37,936 nucleotides of DNA from Desulfovibrio sp. (lineage in GTDB: Bacteria > Bacillota > Dethiobacteria > DTU022): assembly GCA_020060545.1 (NCBI GenBank), contig JAGUZX010000123.1, positions 1-37,936 of the forward strand, read 5' to 3'. The notes beneath the pieces are model-generated. The model did no database searches. It saw only the letters and a program-made list of their open reading frames with translations, and was not told the origin of the DNA. Below are positions 16,936-24,710 of this stretch, one piece after another. The first letter of the stretch is position 1. Each line of letters starts with the position of its first letter. The position numbers and the translations under genes were made by a program.

Positions 16936-16959
16936 GCGGCGGGCCCCGGGACCCGCCGC
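16936..16959 (-). other. Intercistronic hairpin between oppA- and oppB-like genes
   Basis: GCGGCGGG (16936-16943) and CCCGCCGC (16952-16959) form a GC-rich 8-bp stem with a loop that can pair further. No T-tract follows on the minus strand. Such hairpins after binding-protein genes commonly stabilise the upstream mRNA or partly end transcription, so that binding protein exceeds permease. Confidence 0.6.
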
Positions 16960-16988
16960 TTCCCTGACGAATCGATCATCAGCCGAGG

Positions 16989-18539
16989 TTACTTCAGCTT
17001 TACCCTGTGCAGGTTGATCCGGCTGTCGGTGCTGGGTTGCCAGTTCTCTACGTTGGAGCGGCAGGCCTCGATTTCCCGGCCCACGTAGCTGAATACCCAC
17101 GGAGCATCTTCATAGATGATCGCCTGTGCCTGGTAGTAGAGTGTTTTCCGTACTTCGCGGTCCGTTTCCACTTCCGCCGCATCCAGGAGGGCATCCAACT
17201 CGGGGTTGGAGTAATGCGAATAGTTCCCGCGGTCGTTGCTCCGCAGTTTCGGAACGAGCAGGTCGCTGGGATCCAGGGTCGAGTTGCCCCAGTTGCCGAA
17301 GCACATCATCCGCTCTCCGGCCAGGAGCTGCTCCTTGAGCACGCCCCAGTCCCAGGTGCGGACGGTGGCTTCGATACCCACATCGGCCAGCATGCTGGCG
17401 GCGGCGTATACCACGTCCTTTAATTCATCGGTCGTATCGATCACCAGCTCGAAACCGTCGGCGTAGCCGGCTTCCTCCAGCAGCTTCTTTGCCTTCGCCG
17501 GGTCATAGCCATAGGGCTTCAGATCCGGATCGCGGGCGAACCCGTGCGGCAGCAGGGGACCGGCAACAACGGTGCCGTAGCCCGACAAAACGTTTTTCAC
17601 AATAGCATCCATGTCGATAGCATAGTTGACCGCCTGGCGGACCCGAACATCATCAAACGGAGGCTTGGTCACGTTCATTTCAAACATGTGCATCCGGGTG
17701 CCTTCCACTGTTTTGACGATCACGTTCGGATCGGCCTCCAGCGTGCTGACCATGTCGGGCGGGATGTTATGGATAATATGGACATCTCCGCCCTGCAGGG
17801 CGGCGATGCGGGTCGAGACTTCAGGCATAAATTCAAAGATCACCCGTTTAGCCGGGGCGGGGCCGACCGGCGGAATCTCCGGAGAGCCGCCGTAGTAATC
17901 GTCGAAACGCTCCAGGACGATGCGCTCGTCGATGGAGCCTTCGACAAATTTAAACGGCCCGCAGCCCATCGGCTTGGTGGCTATATCGGAGCCTACTTCT
18001 TCTACGTAGGCTTTCGAAACGATCTGCTGGTGCGGCAGCATCGCCAGGAGGATCGGCCACGGTTTCTTCAGGACGAAACGAATCGTATCGTCTCCGACGA
18101 TCTCGACCTCTGTCACCGGCCCCATCAGGCCTTTACGCGGCGAGGTCTCTCCCTCCATGGCTCCTTCCTGGATCACCCGGTCAAAAGTAAATTTGACGTC
18201 TTCAACGGTTAAATCGGATCCGTTGTGGAACTTGATCCCCGAGCGGATTTTAAATTCCCAAGTCAGCGGATCAGGGTTGGTCCACGATTCTGCAATCTCA
18301 GGAACAACCGTGCCGTCCGGCTTCCGGGTTACCAGGCCGTCGTAGATATTGCGGATTACCGTCTCGGTAACCCGGTCGCGGTGGTTGGCCGGATCAAGGG
18401 TCATGATCGTCTGTGAAAGGCCGACGATGATGGTGTAATCCTCGGCTTCTTTTTCAGCTGGTTGGCATCCGGCAAACAGGGAACCGATCATAAGTACGGC
18501 CAGCGCTAGAACCGCGAAATACCATGCTCTCTTCTTCAC
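16989..18539 (-). CDS. Extracellular solute-binding lipoprotein, family 5 (OppA/DppA type)
   Basis: 516 residues. A lipoprotein signal with lipobox LFAGC (Cys at about 25) anchors it to the outer face of the membrane. The mature part has the SBP_bac_5 pattern: LDPANHRDRVTETVIRNIYD, PEIAESWTNPDPLTWEFKI, FHNGSDLTVEDVKFTFDR, and AVNYAIDMDAIV. These receptors bind peptides, nickel chelates, opines or other amino-acid derivatives; the ligand cannot be read from sequence. GTG start at 18539 with AAGGAGGGGA upstream. First structural gene after the GntR regulator. Confidence 0.95.
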   Translation of the reverse strand: MKKRAWYFAVLALAVLMIGSLFAGCQPAEKEAEDYTIIVGLSQTIMTLDPANHRDRVTETVIRNIYDGLVTRKPDGTVVPEIAESWTNPDPLTWEFKIRSGIKFHNGSDLTVEDVKFTFDRVIQEGAMEGETSPRKGLMGPVTEVEIVGDDTIRFVLKKPWPILLAMLPHQQIVSKAYVEEVGSDIATKPMGCGPFKFVEGSIDERIVLERFDDYYGGSPEIPPVGPAPAKRVIFEFMPEVSTRIAALQGGDVHIIHNIPPDMVSTLEADPNVIVKTVEGTRMHMFEMNVTKPPFDDVRVRQAVNYAIDMDAIVKNVLSGYGTVVAGPLLPHGFARDPDLKPYGYDPAKAKKLLEEAGYADGFELVIDTTDELKDVVYAAASMLADVGIEATVRTWDWGVLKEQLLAGERMMCFGNWGNSTLDPSDLLVPKLRSNDRGNYSHYSNPELDALLDAAEVETDREVRKTLYYQAQAIIYEDAPWVFSYVGREIEACRSNVENWQPSTDSRINLHRVKLK

Positions 18540-18901
18540 AAAAATCCCCTCCTTGGCTTAATAAATTCGGCGAGATTACCCTAACAACCTGTTTCGCGGC
18601 GTTTACCTGTAAATATCACCTCCTTGAAATAATACTTATGCTGCTTACTGAAATCTTGTCCTGCAAACGAATAAGCCCTAACTGCCTCCCTTCCCGGTGA
18701 AGCTAATTGGAGGGGGTAATCATATCATGTTATGACCAGGTTGCCGATTAAAAAAGCCGGCGCACTAAATTATTTGATATTAAATGGTTGCATCTGGCTC
18801 AATAGGTGCTGGTGGTGAAATAGCCACACGATATTATTTTAAATATTGACTTCTATGAAGAAAATTAATCTCCTGCTTATTCTGAAAATTTTTTGTACTT
18901 T
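18540..18901 (-). promoter_or_regulatory. Leader/promoter region between gntR and the binding-protein gene
   Basis: No protein gene is seen in these 362 nt. On the minus strand there is a weak promoter candidate, TTGAGC (18802-18797), 17-nt spacer, TATCAA (18779-18774). There is an inverted TCATA/TATGA pair near 18719-18734, and a full-length Shine-Dalgarno (AAGGAGGTGAT, 18625-18615) without a proper reading frame after it. No T-box or cobalamin riboswitch consensus was recognised. Confidence 0.4.
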
Positions 18902-19651
18902 TTAGTTTACTTCCCGGCTGACGTGGAATTTGTAGCGGTCCCCGCGGTAGTAAGCCCGGCGCAGCTCGATCGGGTTTTCCTGTCGGGTGTAGATAATGGA
19001 GGTTACCTTGAACAGGGGGCTTCCTTCCGAAAGCAGCATCAGCTCTGCATGGTGCGGAGAAGCTACCGTAGCTTCAAAGGTTTGCTTTGCCAGGCCTAGG
19101 TCGATATGTTTTTGTTCGCGGTAGTAGCGGGTAAAAGAAAACCAGTCTCCTTTTTGTTCGAATGCCCGGATCAATTCGATCGCTTCGCGTCCCAGGGCTG
19201 CGGGAAGGTAATAATGAAAAAGAACCATCGGTTCTTCGTTGGCGATACCGAGCAGCTTGAAGCTGGCCACGTCGGCGCCGAAATCAAGGCCCAGCAAGGT
19301 CGTAATTTGCACGTCGGCCGTGATCATCTGGGCTTCGATAACCTTCATCGACGGTTTCAACCCCCTGGTCAGAAGCGTTTCCTCGAATCCGGTCAGGCGG
19401 ACCAAGCCCTGGTCGATTTTCGGTTCAGCGACAAAAGTTCCCTTTCCCTGGATCCGGTAAAGGAGGCCTTCGCTGATGGCCAGGCTGATTCCCTGGCGCA
19501 CGGTTGTCCGGCTTAGATTGTAGCGTTCACAAAGTTCCCGTTCCGAGGAAATCTGTTCGTGCGTTTTATACTTTTGTTCTCTTATTTCCTGGGCCAACAG
19601 CTCTTTCAGCTGGAGGTACAGGGCCACCGGAGATCGGCTTGATATTTCCAT
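18902..19651 (-). CDS. GntR/HutC-family transcriptional regulator with UTRA domain
   Basis: 249 residues from ATG 19651 (GGGAGG upstream; the longer frame to 19687 lacks a ribosome binding site). Residues about 5-70 are the winged helix (ISSERELCERYNLSRTTVRQ, GLLYRIQGKGTFV). Residues about 90-245 are a UTRA ligand-binding domain (ASPHHAELMLLSEGSPLF, ending YYRGDRYKFHV). HutC-type members are usually repressors released by a pathway intermediate. It heads the Opp/opine DH/B12 operon and is divergent from the flavoprotein operon, so it may control both. Confidence 0.92.
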   Translation of the reverse strand: MEISSRSPVALYLQLKELLAQEIREQKYKTHEQISSERELCERYNLSRTTVRQGISLAISEGLLYRIQGKGTFVAEPKIDQGLVRLTGFEETLLTRGLKPSMKVIEAQMITADVQITTLLGLDFGADVASFKLLGIANEEPMVLFHYYLPAALGREAIELIRAFEQKGDWFSFTRYYREQKHIDLGLAKQTFEATVASPHHAELMLLSEGSPLFKVTSIIYTRQENPIELRRAYYRGDRYKFHVSREVN

Positions 19652-19698
19652 ATTGTTATCTTCCTCCCGTCCATGAGCTGCCTGCAATCCTCCAATAA

Positions 19699-19727
19699 AT
19701 TATATGTTAACCAATCCCGAACGGCAA
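19699..19727 (-). promoter_or_regulatory. Promoter of gntR
   Basis: Minus strand: TTGCCG (19727-19722), 17-nt spacer, TATAAT (19704-19699), with the ATG about 48 nt downstream. Confidence 0.7.
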
Positions 19728-19800
19728 GAAAATTAACCGCATTTTCCGATCAAGGGCATCCGCGTCAAGGGCACCGCCACCCGGAAAAATAATAAGCCCA

Positions 19801-19827
19801 GCGCTTTCGCTATCGAATCCGAAGCGC
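19801..19827. promoter_or_regulatory. Inverted repeat, candidate operator in the divergent region
   Basis: GCGCTT (19801-19806) and AAGCGC (19822-19827) form an inverted repeat that extends inward with one bulge (TCG/CGA). It ends 10 nt before the -35 of the plus-strand promoter and could bind the adjacent GntR protein. The intergenic region 19652-19965 otherwise holds only the two promoters. Confidence 0.4.
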
Positions 19828-19836
19828 AAATAACTT

Positions 19837-19865
19837 TTGAGTTTCCATATTGAACATTATATAAT
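19837..19865 (+). promoter_or_regulatory. Promoter of the flavoprotein operon
   Basis: TTGAGT (19837-19842), 17-nt spacer, TATAAT (19860-19865), giving a leader of about 95 nt before the TTG start. Confidence 0.65.
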
Positions 19866-19965
19866 TAAGCCAGTCCCGGCATCTCAATCAAACGTCTGCC
19901 GATGGACGCATGAAGAATCGTTAAATTAACTGCACCAGGAGGCGCCAGGGAAAGGGGGAATATGA

Positions 19966-21438
19966 TTGCTTGATTTTAGCGAAATGATGCTCCAGGAACG
20001 GCAGCTCCTTTCCTCCGAATCTTCGGAATTGGCCGGCAAGCTGCGTGTCATCGCGGGAGAACAGGGGGTCTCCGCCAGCCCGGTCGACCGGCTGGCAACC
20101 TGCCGGGATTACTGGCCGATGGGCTCGCTCTGGTTCCTGGAAGGAAAAGCCCCGGCGCTGCCGGACCTGGTGGTCTGGCCCGCCGACACCGCGCAGGTGG
20201 CGGCTGTGCTGGCCCTGGCCGGCGAGCACGGCGTCCCGGTGACGCCTTACGGTGAGGGTTCCGGGGCCCTGGGCGGCGCCATCCCTTTAAGGGGAGGCAT
20301 AGTTCTCGATCTGAAGCGGATGAACCAGGTCAGGGAACTAGATGGGGAGAATCTAATGGTTACCGTGGAGTGCGGCCTCAACGGGGCGCTCTACGAAGAG
20401 CACCTGAACCGGCGCGGCTTTACCGGGGGCCACATCCCGCAGTCGATCCGCTGTTCCACCGTGGGCGGCTGGCTGGCCTGCCGCGCCGCCGGGCAGTTCT
20501 CGTCGCGCTACGGGAAAATCGAAGATATGGTGGTGGCCCTCGAGGCGGTGCTGCCCGACGGGACCGTCTTCAGCGGGCGCAGGGTGCCCCGCACCGCCAC
20601 CGGCCCCCGGTTGGATCATCTCTTCATCGGCTCTGAAGGCGCCCTGGGCGTGATTACAGCGGCCACCCTGCGCATCTGGCCCTGCCCGGAAGAGCGCAGC
20701 CTGCTGTCGTTTGCTTTTGCCGGCCTGGAAGAGGGCCTGGAGGCCGCCCGCCTGATTATCCGCGCAGGGGCCCGGCCGGCGGTGGTGCGCCTCTACGATT
20801 ACGCCGAAACCGGGCACCACTTCCCTGAAGTAAAAGAAGCGGGCGGGCGCTGCATGCTGATCCTGCTCATTGAAGGAGATCGCCGCCTCGCCGCCGCCGA
20901 GACGCAGATGGCCCGGGAGGCGGCCCTGGCACACGGCGGCGTGGATACCGGATGCGGGCCCGTGGAGCACTGGCTGGAGCGCCGCTTCAATATCAGCCTG
21001 GCCTCGAAGCTTTTCCGGCAGGGGGCCGTGGTGGACACGATAGAGGTTTCTTCCACCTGGACCGGCGCAGCCCCGCTCTACCGGGCCATGCAGGAAGCGA
21101 TGCTTGCGGTTGAGGGGACCGCCCTCGCTTCGGGCCATTATTCGCATGTTTACCCGGAGGGGGCCGCGCTTTACATGACCCTCTGCGGCTTCCCGCCCGG
21201 CGAAAAGGCGGATTACTATAAACGGATCTGGAGCGCGGCGATGGAGACCTGCCTTTCCCTGGGCGGGGCGATCAGCCACCACCACGGGATCGGGCTGCAC
21301 CGGGGGCTGTGGATGGAGCAGGAGCACGGCGGCGCGGGGCTGGAGGCGCTGCGGCGGGTTAAACAGGCTCTCGATCCCGGCGCGATCATGAACCCGGGCA
21401 AACTGGGCTTGGAGGAGGCTTTAGAATGGCGGAAGTAA
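19966..21438 (+). CDS. FAD-linked oxidase, alkyl-DHAP synthase / GlcD-like
   Basis: 490 residues. TTG at 19966 is preceded by AAAGGGGGAA; an ATG at 19962 is out of frame and stops after three codons. A PCMH-type FAD-binding domain (about 60-240: PVTPYGEGSGALGG, STVGGWLACRAAGQFSSRYG, GSEGALGVIT) is followed by a C-terminal oxidase cap ending in SHHHGIGLHRG and ALDPGAIMNPGKLGL. The SRYGKIEDMV segment and the HHH motif are closer to alkyldihydroxyacetonephosphate synthase than to typical GlcD or D-lactate dehydrogenase. It overlaps the next gene by 13 nt. Likely substrate: a 2-hydroxyacid or a glycerol-type lipid precursor; which one is not resolved. Confidence 0.88.
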   Translation: MLDFSEMMLQERQLLSSESSELAGKLRVIAGEQGVSASPVDRLATCRDYWPMGSLWFLEGKAPALPDLVVWPADTAQVAAVLALAGEHGVPVTPYGEGSGALGGAIPLRGGIVLDLKRMNQVRELDGENLMVTVECGLNGALYEEHLNRRGFTGGHIPQSIRCSTVGGWLACRAAGQFSSRYGKIEDMVVALEAVLPDGTVFSGRRVPRTATGPRLDHLFIGSEGALGVITAATLRIWPCPEERSLLSFAFAGLEEGLEAARLIIRAGARPAVVRLYDYAETGHHFPEVKEAGGRCMLILLIEGDRRLAAAETQMAREAALAHGGVDTGCGPVEHWLERRFNISLASKLFRQGAVVDTIEVSSTWTGAAPLYRAMQEAMLAVEGTALASGHYSHVYPEGAALYMTLCGFPPGEKADYYKRIWSAAMETCLSLGGAISHHHGIGLHRGLWMEQEHGGAGLEALRRVKQALDPGAIMNPGKLGLEEALEWRK

Positions 21439-22505
21439 ACCGGAAACGGCTGCTTGAATGCGCCCTTTGTCCGAATATGTGCCGCTGCGAATGCCCGGTG
21501 GCGCAGGCCGCGGGCCGGGAGGCGGTCGCCCCCTCCGGCAAGGCCCGCCTGGCCCACCTGCTCCTGGAAGGACGTCTTCCATGGAGCGAGGCCGCGCTGG
21601 AAGCCCTCTCTGCCTGCCTCGGCTGCCGCGGCTGCACGCTGTTATGCCCTTTTCCGGAGCTGGCCCTCGACGACGAACTGCTGGCGGCGCGCCGGAACGC
21701 GGCGGCCGCCGGGATTTGTTTGCCCGCCGCGGCCCCTTTTGATCACAATTTAAAAAAGTACGGCAGCCCCTACGGTTCCAGGGGCGGACCGGCGGCGGCA
21801 AAGTATGGGGACGGGGAGGTGCTTTATTTTACGGGCTGCACCGCCGCGGCCAATCATCCGGCGGCCGCCGGAGCAGCCCTGGCCCTGTTTGAGCAGGCGG
21901 GGGTATCATACCAGACGATAGATGAATATTGCTGCGGTTACCCGGCGGAGACCTGGGGCGGCGAAACCCTGGCACGGCAGCTGGCTGCTGAAAACCGCGC
22001 GCGAATTGCAAAGAGCGGGGCCCGGCGCCTGGTTACGGGATGCCCGGAATGCCGTTATACTTTTACCCGCCGTTACACCGAGTGGGGCGCGGCGCTGCCT
22101 CTCCCCGTGGTTGACAGCGCCGGCTTTTTCCTGGAACTGGTCCGGGAGGGACGGCTCAAACCCCGGGCGCTGGAGGGGGCCGGCCCGGTGACTTATCACG
22201 ACCCCTGCCTCGCAGCCCGGCTGGAAGAGAAGTGGGAAGAGCCGCGGATACTGCTCGGCTTTATACCCGGCCTCTCTTTGGCCGAAGCCGCCTGCGCCAA
22301 GCGGTCCACCCGCTGCTGCGGCGGCGGGCGGATGCTTCAGCTGACTTTTCCCGCCTTATCCGAAGCGATCGCGAAGCGGCGCCTGGCGGAGTTTCCCGCC
22401 GGTGCGGCCGTGGTTACCGCCTGTCCCTTCTGCCGCGAAAACCTCGCCGCCGGCGGCGGCGCGGTGCTGGATCTGGCGGAGCTGCTGGCCAGGGCCTGCC
22501 TCTGA
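21426..22505 (+). CDS. Iron-sulfur (Fe)S protein with two CCG domains, GlcF/LutA/HdrD-like
   Basis: 359 residues, translationally coupled to the flavoprotein. The N-terminal region has cysteine clusters CALCPNMCRCECP and CLGCRGCTLLCP for two [4Fe-4S] clusters. Two CCG (cysteine-rich) domains follow: FTGCT with YCCGYP and GCPECR, then YHDPCLAAR with RCCGGGRM and ACPFCRENL. Such proteins take electrons from a flavin dehydrogenase partner to quinone or a soluble carrier. The pairing suggests a two-subunit oxidoreductase. Confidence 0.9.
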   Translation: MAEVNRKRLLECALCPNMCRCECPVAQAAGREAVAPSGKARLAHLLLEGRLPWSEAALEALSACLGCRGCTLLCPFPELALDDELLAARRNAAAAGICLPAAAPFDHNLKKYGSPYGSRGGPAAAKYGDGEVLYFTGCTAAANHPAAAGAALALFEQAGVSYQTIDEYCCGYPAETWGGETLARQLAAENRARIAKSGARRLVTGCPECRYTFTRRYTEWGAALPLPVVDSAGFFLELVREGRLKPRALEGAGPVTYHDPCLAARLEEKWEEPRILLGFIPGLSLAEAACAKRSTRCCGGGRMLQLTFPALSEAIAKRRLAEFPAGAAVVTACPFCRENLAAGGGAVLDLAELLARACL

Positions 22506-22653
22506 TTGGAGGTTGGAGGTTAGAGCTCTCTCACCCTGACCTTCTCCCAATCCCAATAAAGAGGTCGGGGGATGAGCCTGCAAACTTGGGTCCGTTCCGA
22601 TCGGGGAGGCGCTTCAGGTGGGCATAAATAAAAACTGGAGAGGAGTGGAGCGG

Positions 22654-23580
22654 ATGGAAGGGGCGAAAACGGCGGTGGTGGTGAACCCGGCTTCGGCCAA
22701 CGGCAAGACCGGCAGGCGGTGGCCCGAAATCGCCGCCATGCTGGAGCGGGAAGGATTAAAGTTTGACGCGAACCTGACCGCGGGGCCGGGAGAGGCGACG
22801 GAGCTTACCCGCCGGGCCCTCCGCGGCGGTTGCGGGCTGGTCGTATCCGTCGGCGGGGACGGCACCGCCAACGAGGTGGTCAACGGATTTTTTACCGCGG
22901 AGGGGCCGGTAAAGAAAGAGGCGGCGGCCGGTTTTATCGCCATGGGGACGGGGAGCGACCTGATCAAGACGCTCGGCATCCCGAAGGATCCCGGCGAGGC
23001 GGTCAAACATCTGCTGCGCAGCCCTCGCCGCGCCGTGGATGTGGGTCGCGTCGCCTTCACCGATCACGCGGGCCTGGAAAAAACGCGTTATTTTATTAAT
23101 ATTGCCGACCTGGGCTTGGGCGGCGATACGGTGGCCCGGGTCAACCGGACCAGCAAGGCCCTGGGGGGCTTCGCCTCTTTTTTATGGGGGACCGTGGTCA
23201 GCCTGCTGCTTTACCGGAACCAGCCGATGTGCGTTTCCGTGGACGGACAGGTCGTCTGTGACGAACCGGTTACCATCGTGGTAGTCGGAAACGGCTGCTA
23301 TTTCGGGGGGGGGATGCAGATCGCCCCCGGGGCGGAGATGGCGGACGGGTTTTTCGATATCGTCATCTTACATAACATGAACAAAGCCTCCCTTTTGGCC
23401 AACCTGCCCAAGGTCTACAAGGGCGCCCACCTTACCCATCCCCGGGTTACCAGCCTGCGCGGCCGGAAGGTGGCGATCCGCTCCACCGGGACGGCGCTGC
23501 TGGACTTGGACGGCGAACAGCCGGGCCGGGCGCCCGTGGATATCGAGCTGCAGCCCGGAGCGCTGCTGGTCCAGGGGTAG
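22654..23580 (+). CDS. Diacylglycerol kinase family lipid kinase (DagK/YegS)
   Basis: 308 residues from ATG 22654, which fits the family start (KTAVVVNPASANGK); a GTG at 22618 is an alternative with GGGGAGG upstream. The catalytic domain has the diagnostic VSVGGDGTANEVVNGF and AMGTGSDLIKTLGIP. A beta-sandwich C-terminal domain follows (MQIAPGAEMADGFFDIV). It phosphorylates diacylglycerol or a related lipid in the membrane. It lies in the same direction 148 nt after the Fe-S gene; the spacer has a short GGAGGTT repeat. The same family linkage (FAD oxidase of the AGPS type next to a DagK) is recalled from actinobacteria. Confidence 0.9.
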   Translation: MEGAKTAVVVNPASANGKTGRRWPEIAAMLEREGLKFDANLTAGPGEATELTRRALRGGCGLVVSVGGDGTANEVVNGFFTAEGPVKKEAAAGFIAMGTGSDLIKTLGIPKDPGEAVKHLLRSPRRAVDVGRVAFTDHAGLEKTRYFINIADLGLGGDTVARVNRTSKALGGFASFLWGTVVSLLLYRNQPMCVSVDGQVVCDEPVTIVVVGNGCYFGGGMQIAPGAEMADGFFDIVILHNMNKASLLANLPKVYKGAHLTHPRVTSLRGRKVAIRSTGTALLDLDGEQPGRAPVDIELQPGALLVQG

Positions 23581-23592
23581 CGGTCAAGCGCT

Positions 23593-23637
23593 CCATAACT
23601 TAATAAATGGTGCCTGGCACCATTTATTAAGTTATGG
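23593..23637. repeat. Perfect 22-bp inverted repeat (REP-like palindrome)
   Basis: The arms 23593-23614 and 23616-23637 are exact reverse complements around a single T, with GTGCCTGGCAC at the centre. It sits 13 nt after the lipid kinase stop. No T-tract follows. The GGTGCC core is typical of REP-like intergenic palindromes. Confidence 0.85.
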
Positions 23638-23702
23638 CTTTCGGCGGCGGGTATATCATTTCGGGCTTTCCTCATATAATAGGATAGAGAGGAGGAAACC
23701 CG

Positions 23703-24605
23703 GTGAAAATTTTTTTGCTTGTCGTCAGGCGCTCCTTTGCTCTCTTGCAGCACAGGCTGGAGCAAAGAAGCGTTTGTTTAAATAATTTACCATTCATTTA
23801 TAACTGGCAAGACTGCGGGCGGCTGGGGAAGATGCTCTATTTTTTCCCCCGGTTCCCGGAACCCGAGAAAGAAGAACACCGTATCCTGGAATCTTATATC
23901 GCCTCGTTAATCGCGCAGTTTATCGTTTTTGATCTAAAGGAGCTCCTGCTGCAGGATATGCTCCGTTTTAATTATTTCTACTTCCGCAGGGATGAACGGG
24001 AGGAAATCCTGAATCTGGCGCGGCGCAACCTGGAGAGCGGCATCCTGAAACACCGCCAGGATACTTACCGGGATGTGATCGAGCGCAAGGTCAGGGATTA
24101 TTTGCATGAACAGAGCGAGCACATCAATGTCGAGGGGTTTCTGCATTTCCGGCTGCAGGATTACCAGCAGGAGTTGAAACGGGTGGTGGATGATGCCGTG
24201 GAGAGTTACCTGACGGAAAAGGAATACCGCGAATTTGTGCGTCTCCTGAAGTATTTTCTGGACCTCCAGCAGCCCAGGATTGACCTGGTCCACCTGGCGG
24301 TGGATGAAAAGGGCCAGTTCCAGATCACCGACCAGCGCTTCAATAAGATCGATCCCCGCGACTGGGAAGAGTTTGACCTGGAAGATTACGAGGGAGACAA
24401 CGATTACGAGGATGTCCTGGTCAGCATGCTTGTCTCCGTCGCCCCCCGCCAGATCATGCTCCACCAGAATGTCCTGCCCCGTTATCCCAGGGCGGTGGAA
24501 ACGCTGCGGCGCATCTTTGACCGGCGGCTTCTTTTTTGTCAAAATTGCGCTTACTGCCGCCAGGAGGCGCTGAACCTGGTTACCACCGACACGAATAAAG
24601 TCTAA
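23703..24605 (+). CDS. ytxC: YtxC-like putative sporulation protein
   Basis: 300 residues, GTG with GAGGAGG. It matches the YtxC family in length and in the pattern RDVIERKVRDYLHEQSEHIN, HFRLQDYQQELKRVVDDAVE and IDLVHL; no enzyme motif is seen. A Cys-x-x-Cys-containing tail (FCQNCAYCRQEAL) ends the protein. In Bacillus ytxC also lies beside thrS, and the next gene here is thrS. A perfect TATAAT at 23675-23680 lies just upstream with a poor -35. The family is linked to sporulation, with no known biochemical role. Confidence 0.85.
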   Translation: MKIFLLVVRRSFALLQHRLEQRSVCLNNLPFIYNWQDCGRLGKMLYFFPRFPEPEKEEHRILESYIASLIAQFIVFDLKELLLQDMLRFNYFYFRRDEREEILNLARRNLESGILKHRQDTYRDVIERKVRDYLHEQSEHINVEGFLHFRLQDYQQELKRVVDDAVESYLTEKEYREFVRLLKYFLDLQQPRIDLVHLAVDEKGQFQITDQRFNKIDPRDWEEFDLEDYEGDNDYEDVLVSMLVSVAPRQIMLHQNVLPRYPRAVETLRRIFDRRLLFCQNCAYCRQEALNLVTTDTNKV

Positions 24606-24643
24606 CCCCGTATTGCTAGGGCGGCGTTTAAGCCTCCCTTCTC

Positions 24644-24672
24644 TTGACAGGCCCGTAGACAAGCTTTATGAT
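24644..24672 (+). promoter_or_regulatory. Promoter of thrS
   Basis: Consensus TTGACA (24644-24649), 17-nt spacer, TATGAT (24667-24672). The leader is only about 30 nt, so there is no T-box, unlike many Firmicutes thrS genes. Confidence 0.8.
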
Positions 24673-24710
24673 TAAGCTACGCATCCGGGTTGATGAAGGA
24701 GGCTCTTTTT

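Noticed and set aside
17544-18212. Plus-strand open frame of about 220 codons within the solute-binding protein gene
   Set aside because: Antisense shadow; composition and lack of motifs argue against a gene.
18615-18625. Full-length Shine-Dalgarno AAGGAGGTGAT on the minus strand in the oppA leader
   Set aside because: The only frame after it is about 12 codons from an overlapping GTG; no gene can be supported, though a leader peptide is not excluded.
20353-21327. Long minus-strand open frame inside the flavoprotein gene
   Set aside because: Antisense shadow of a well-supported FAD oxidase; no ribosome binding site or family motif.
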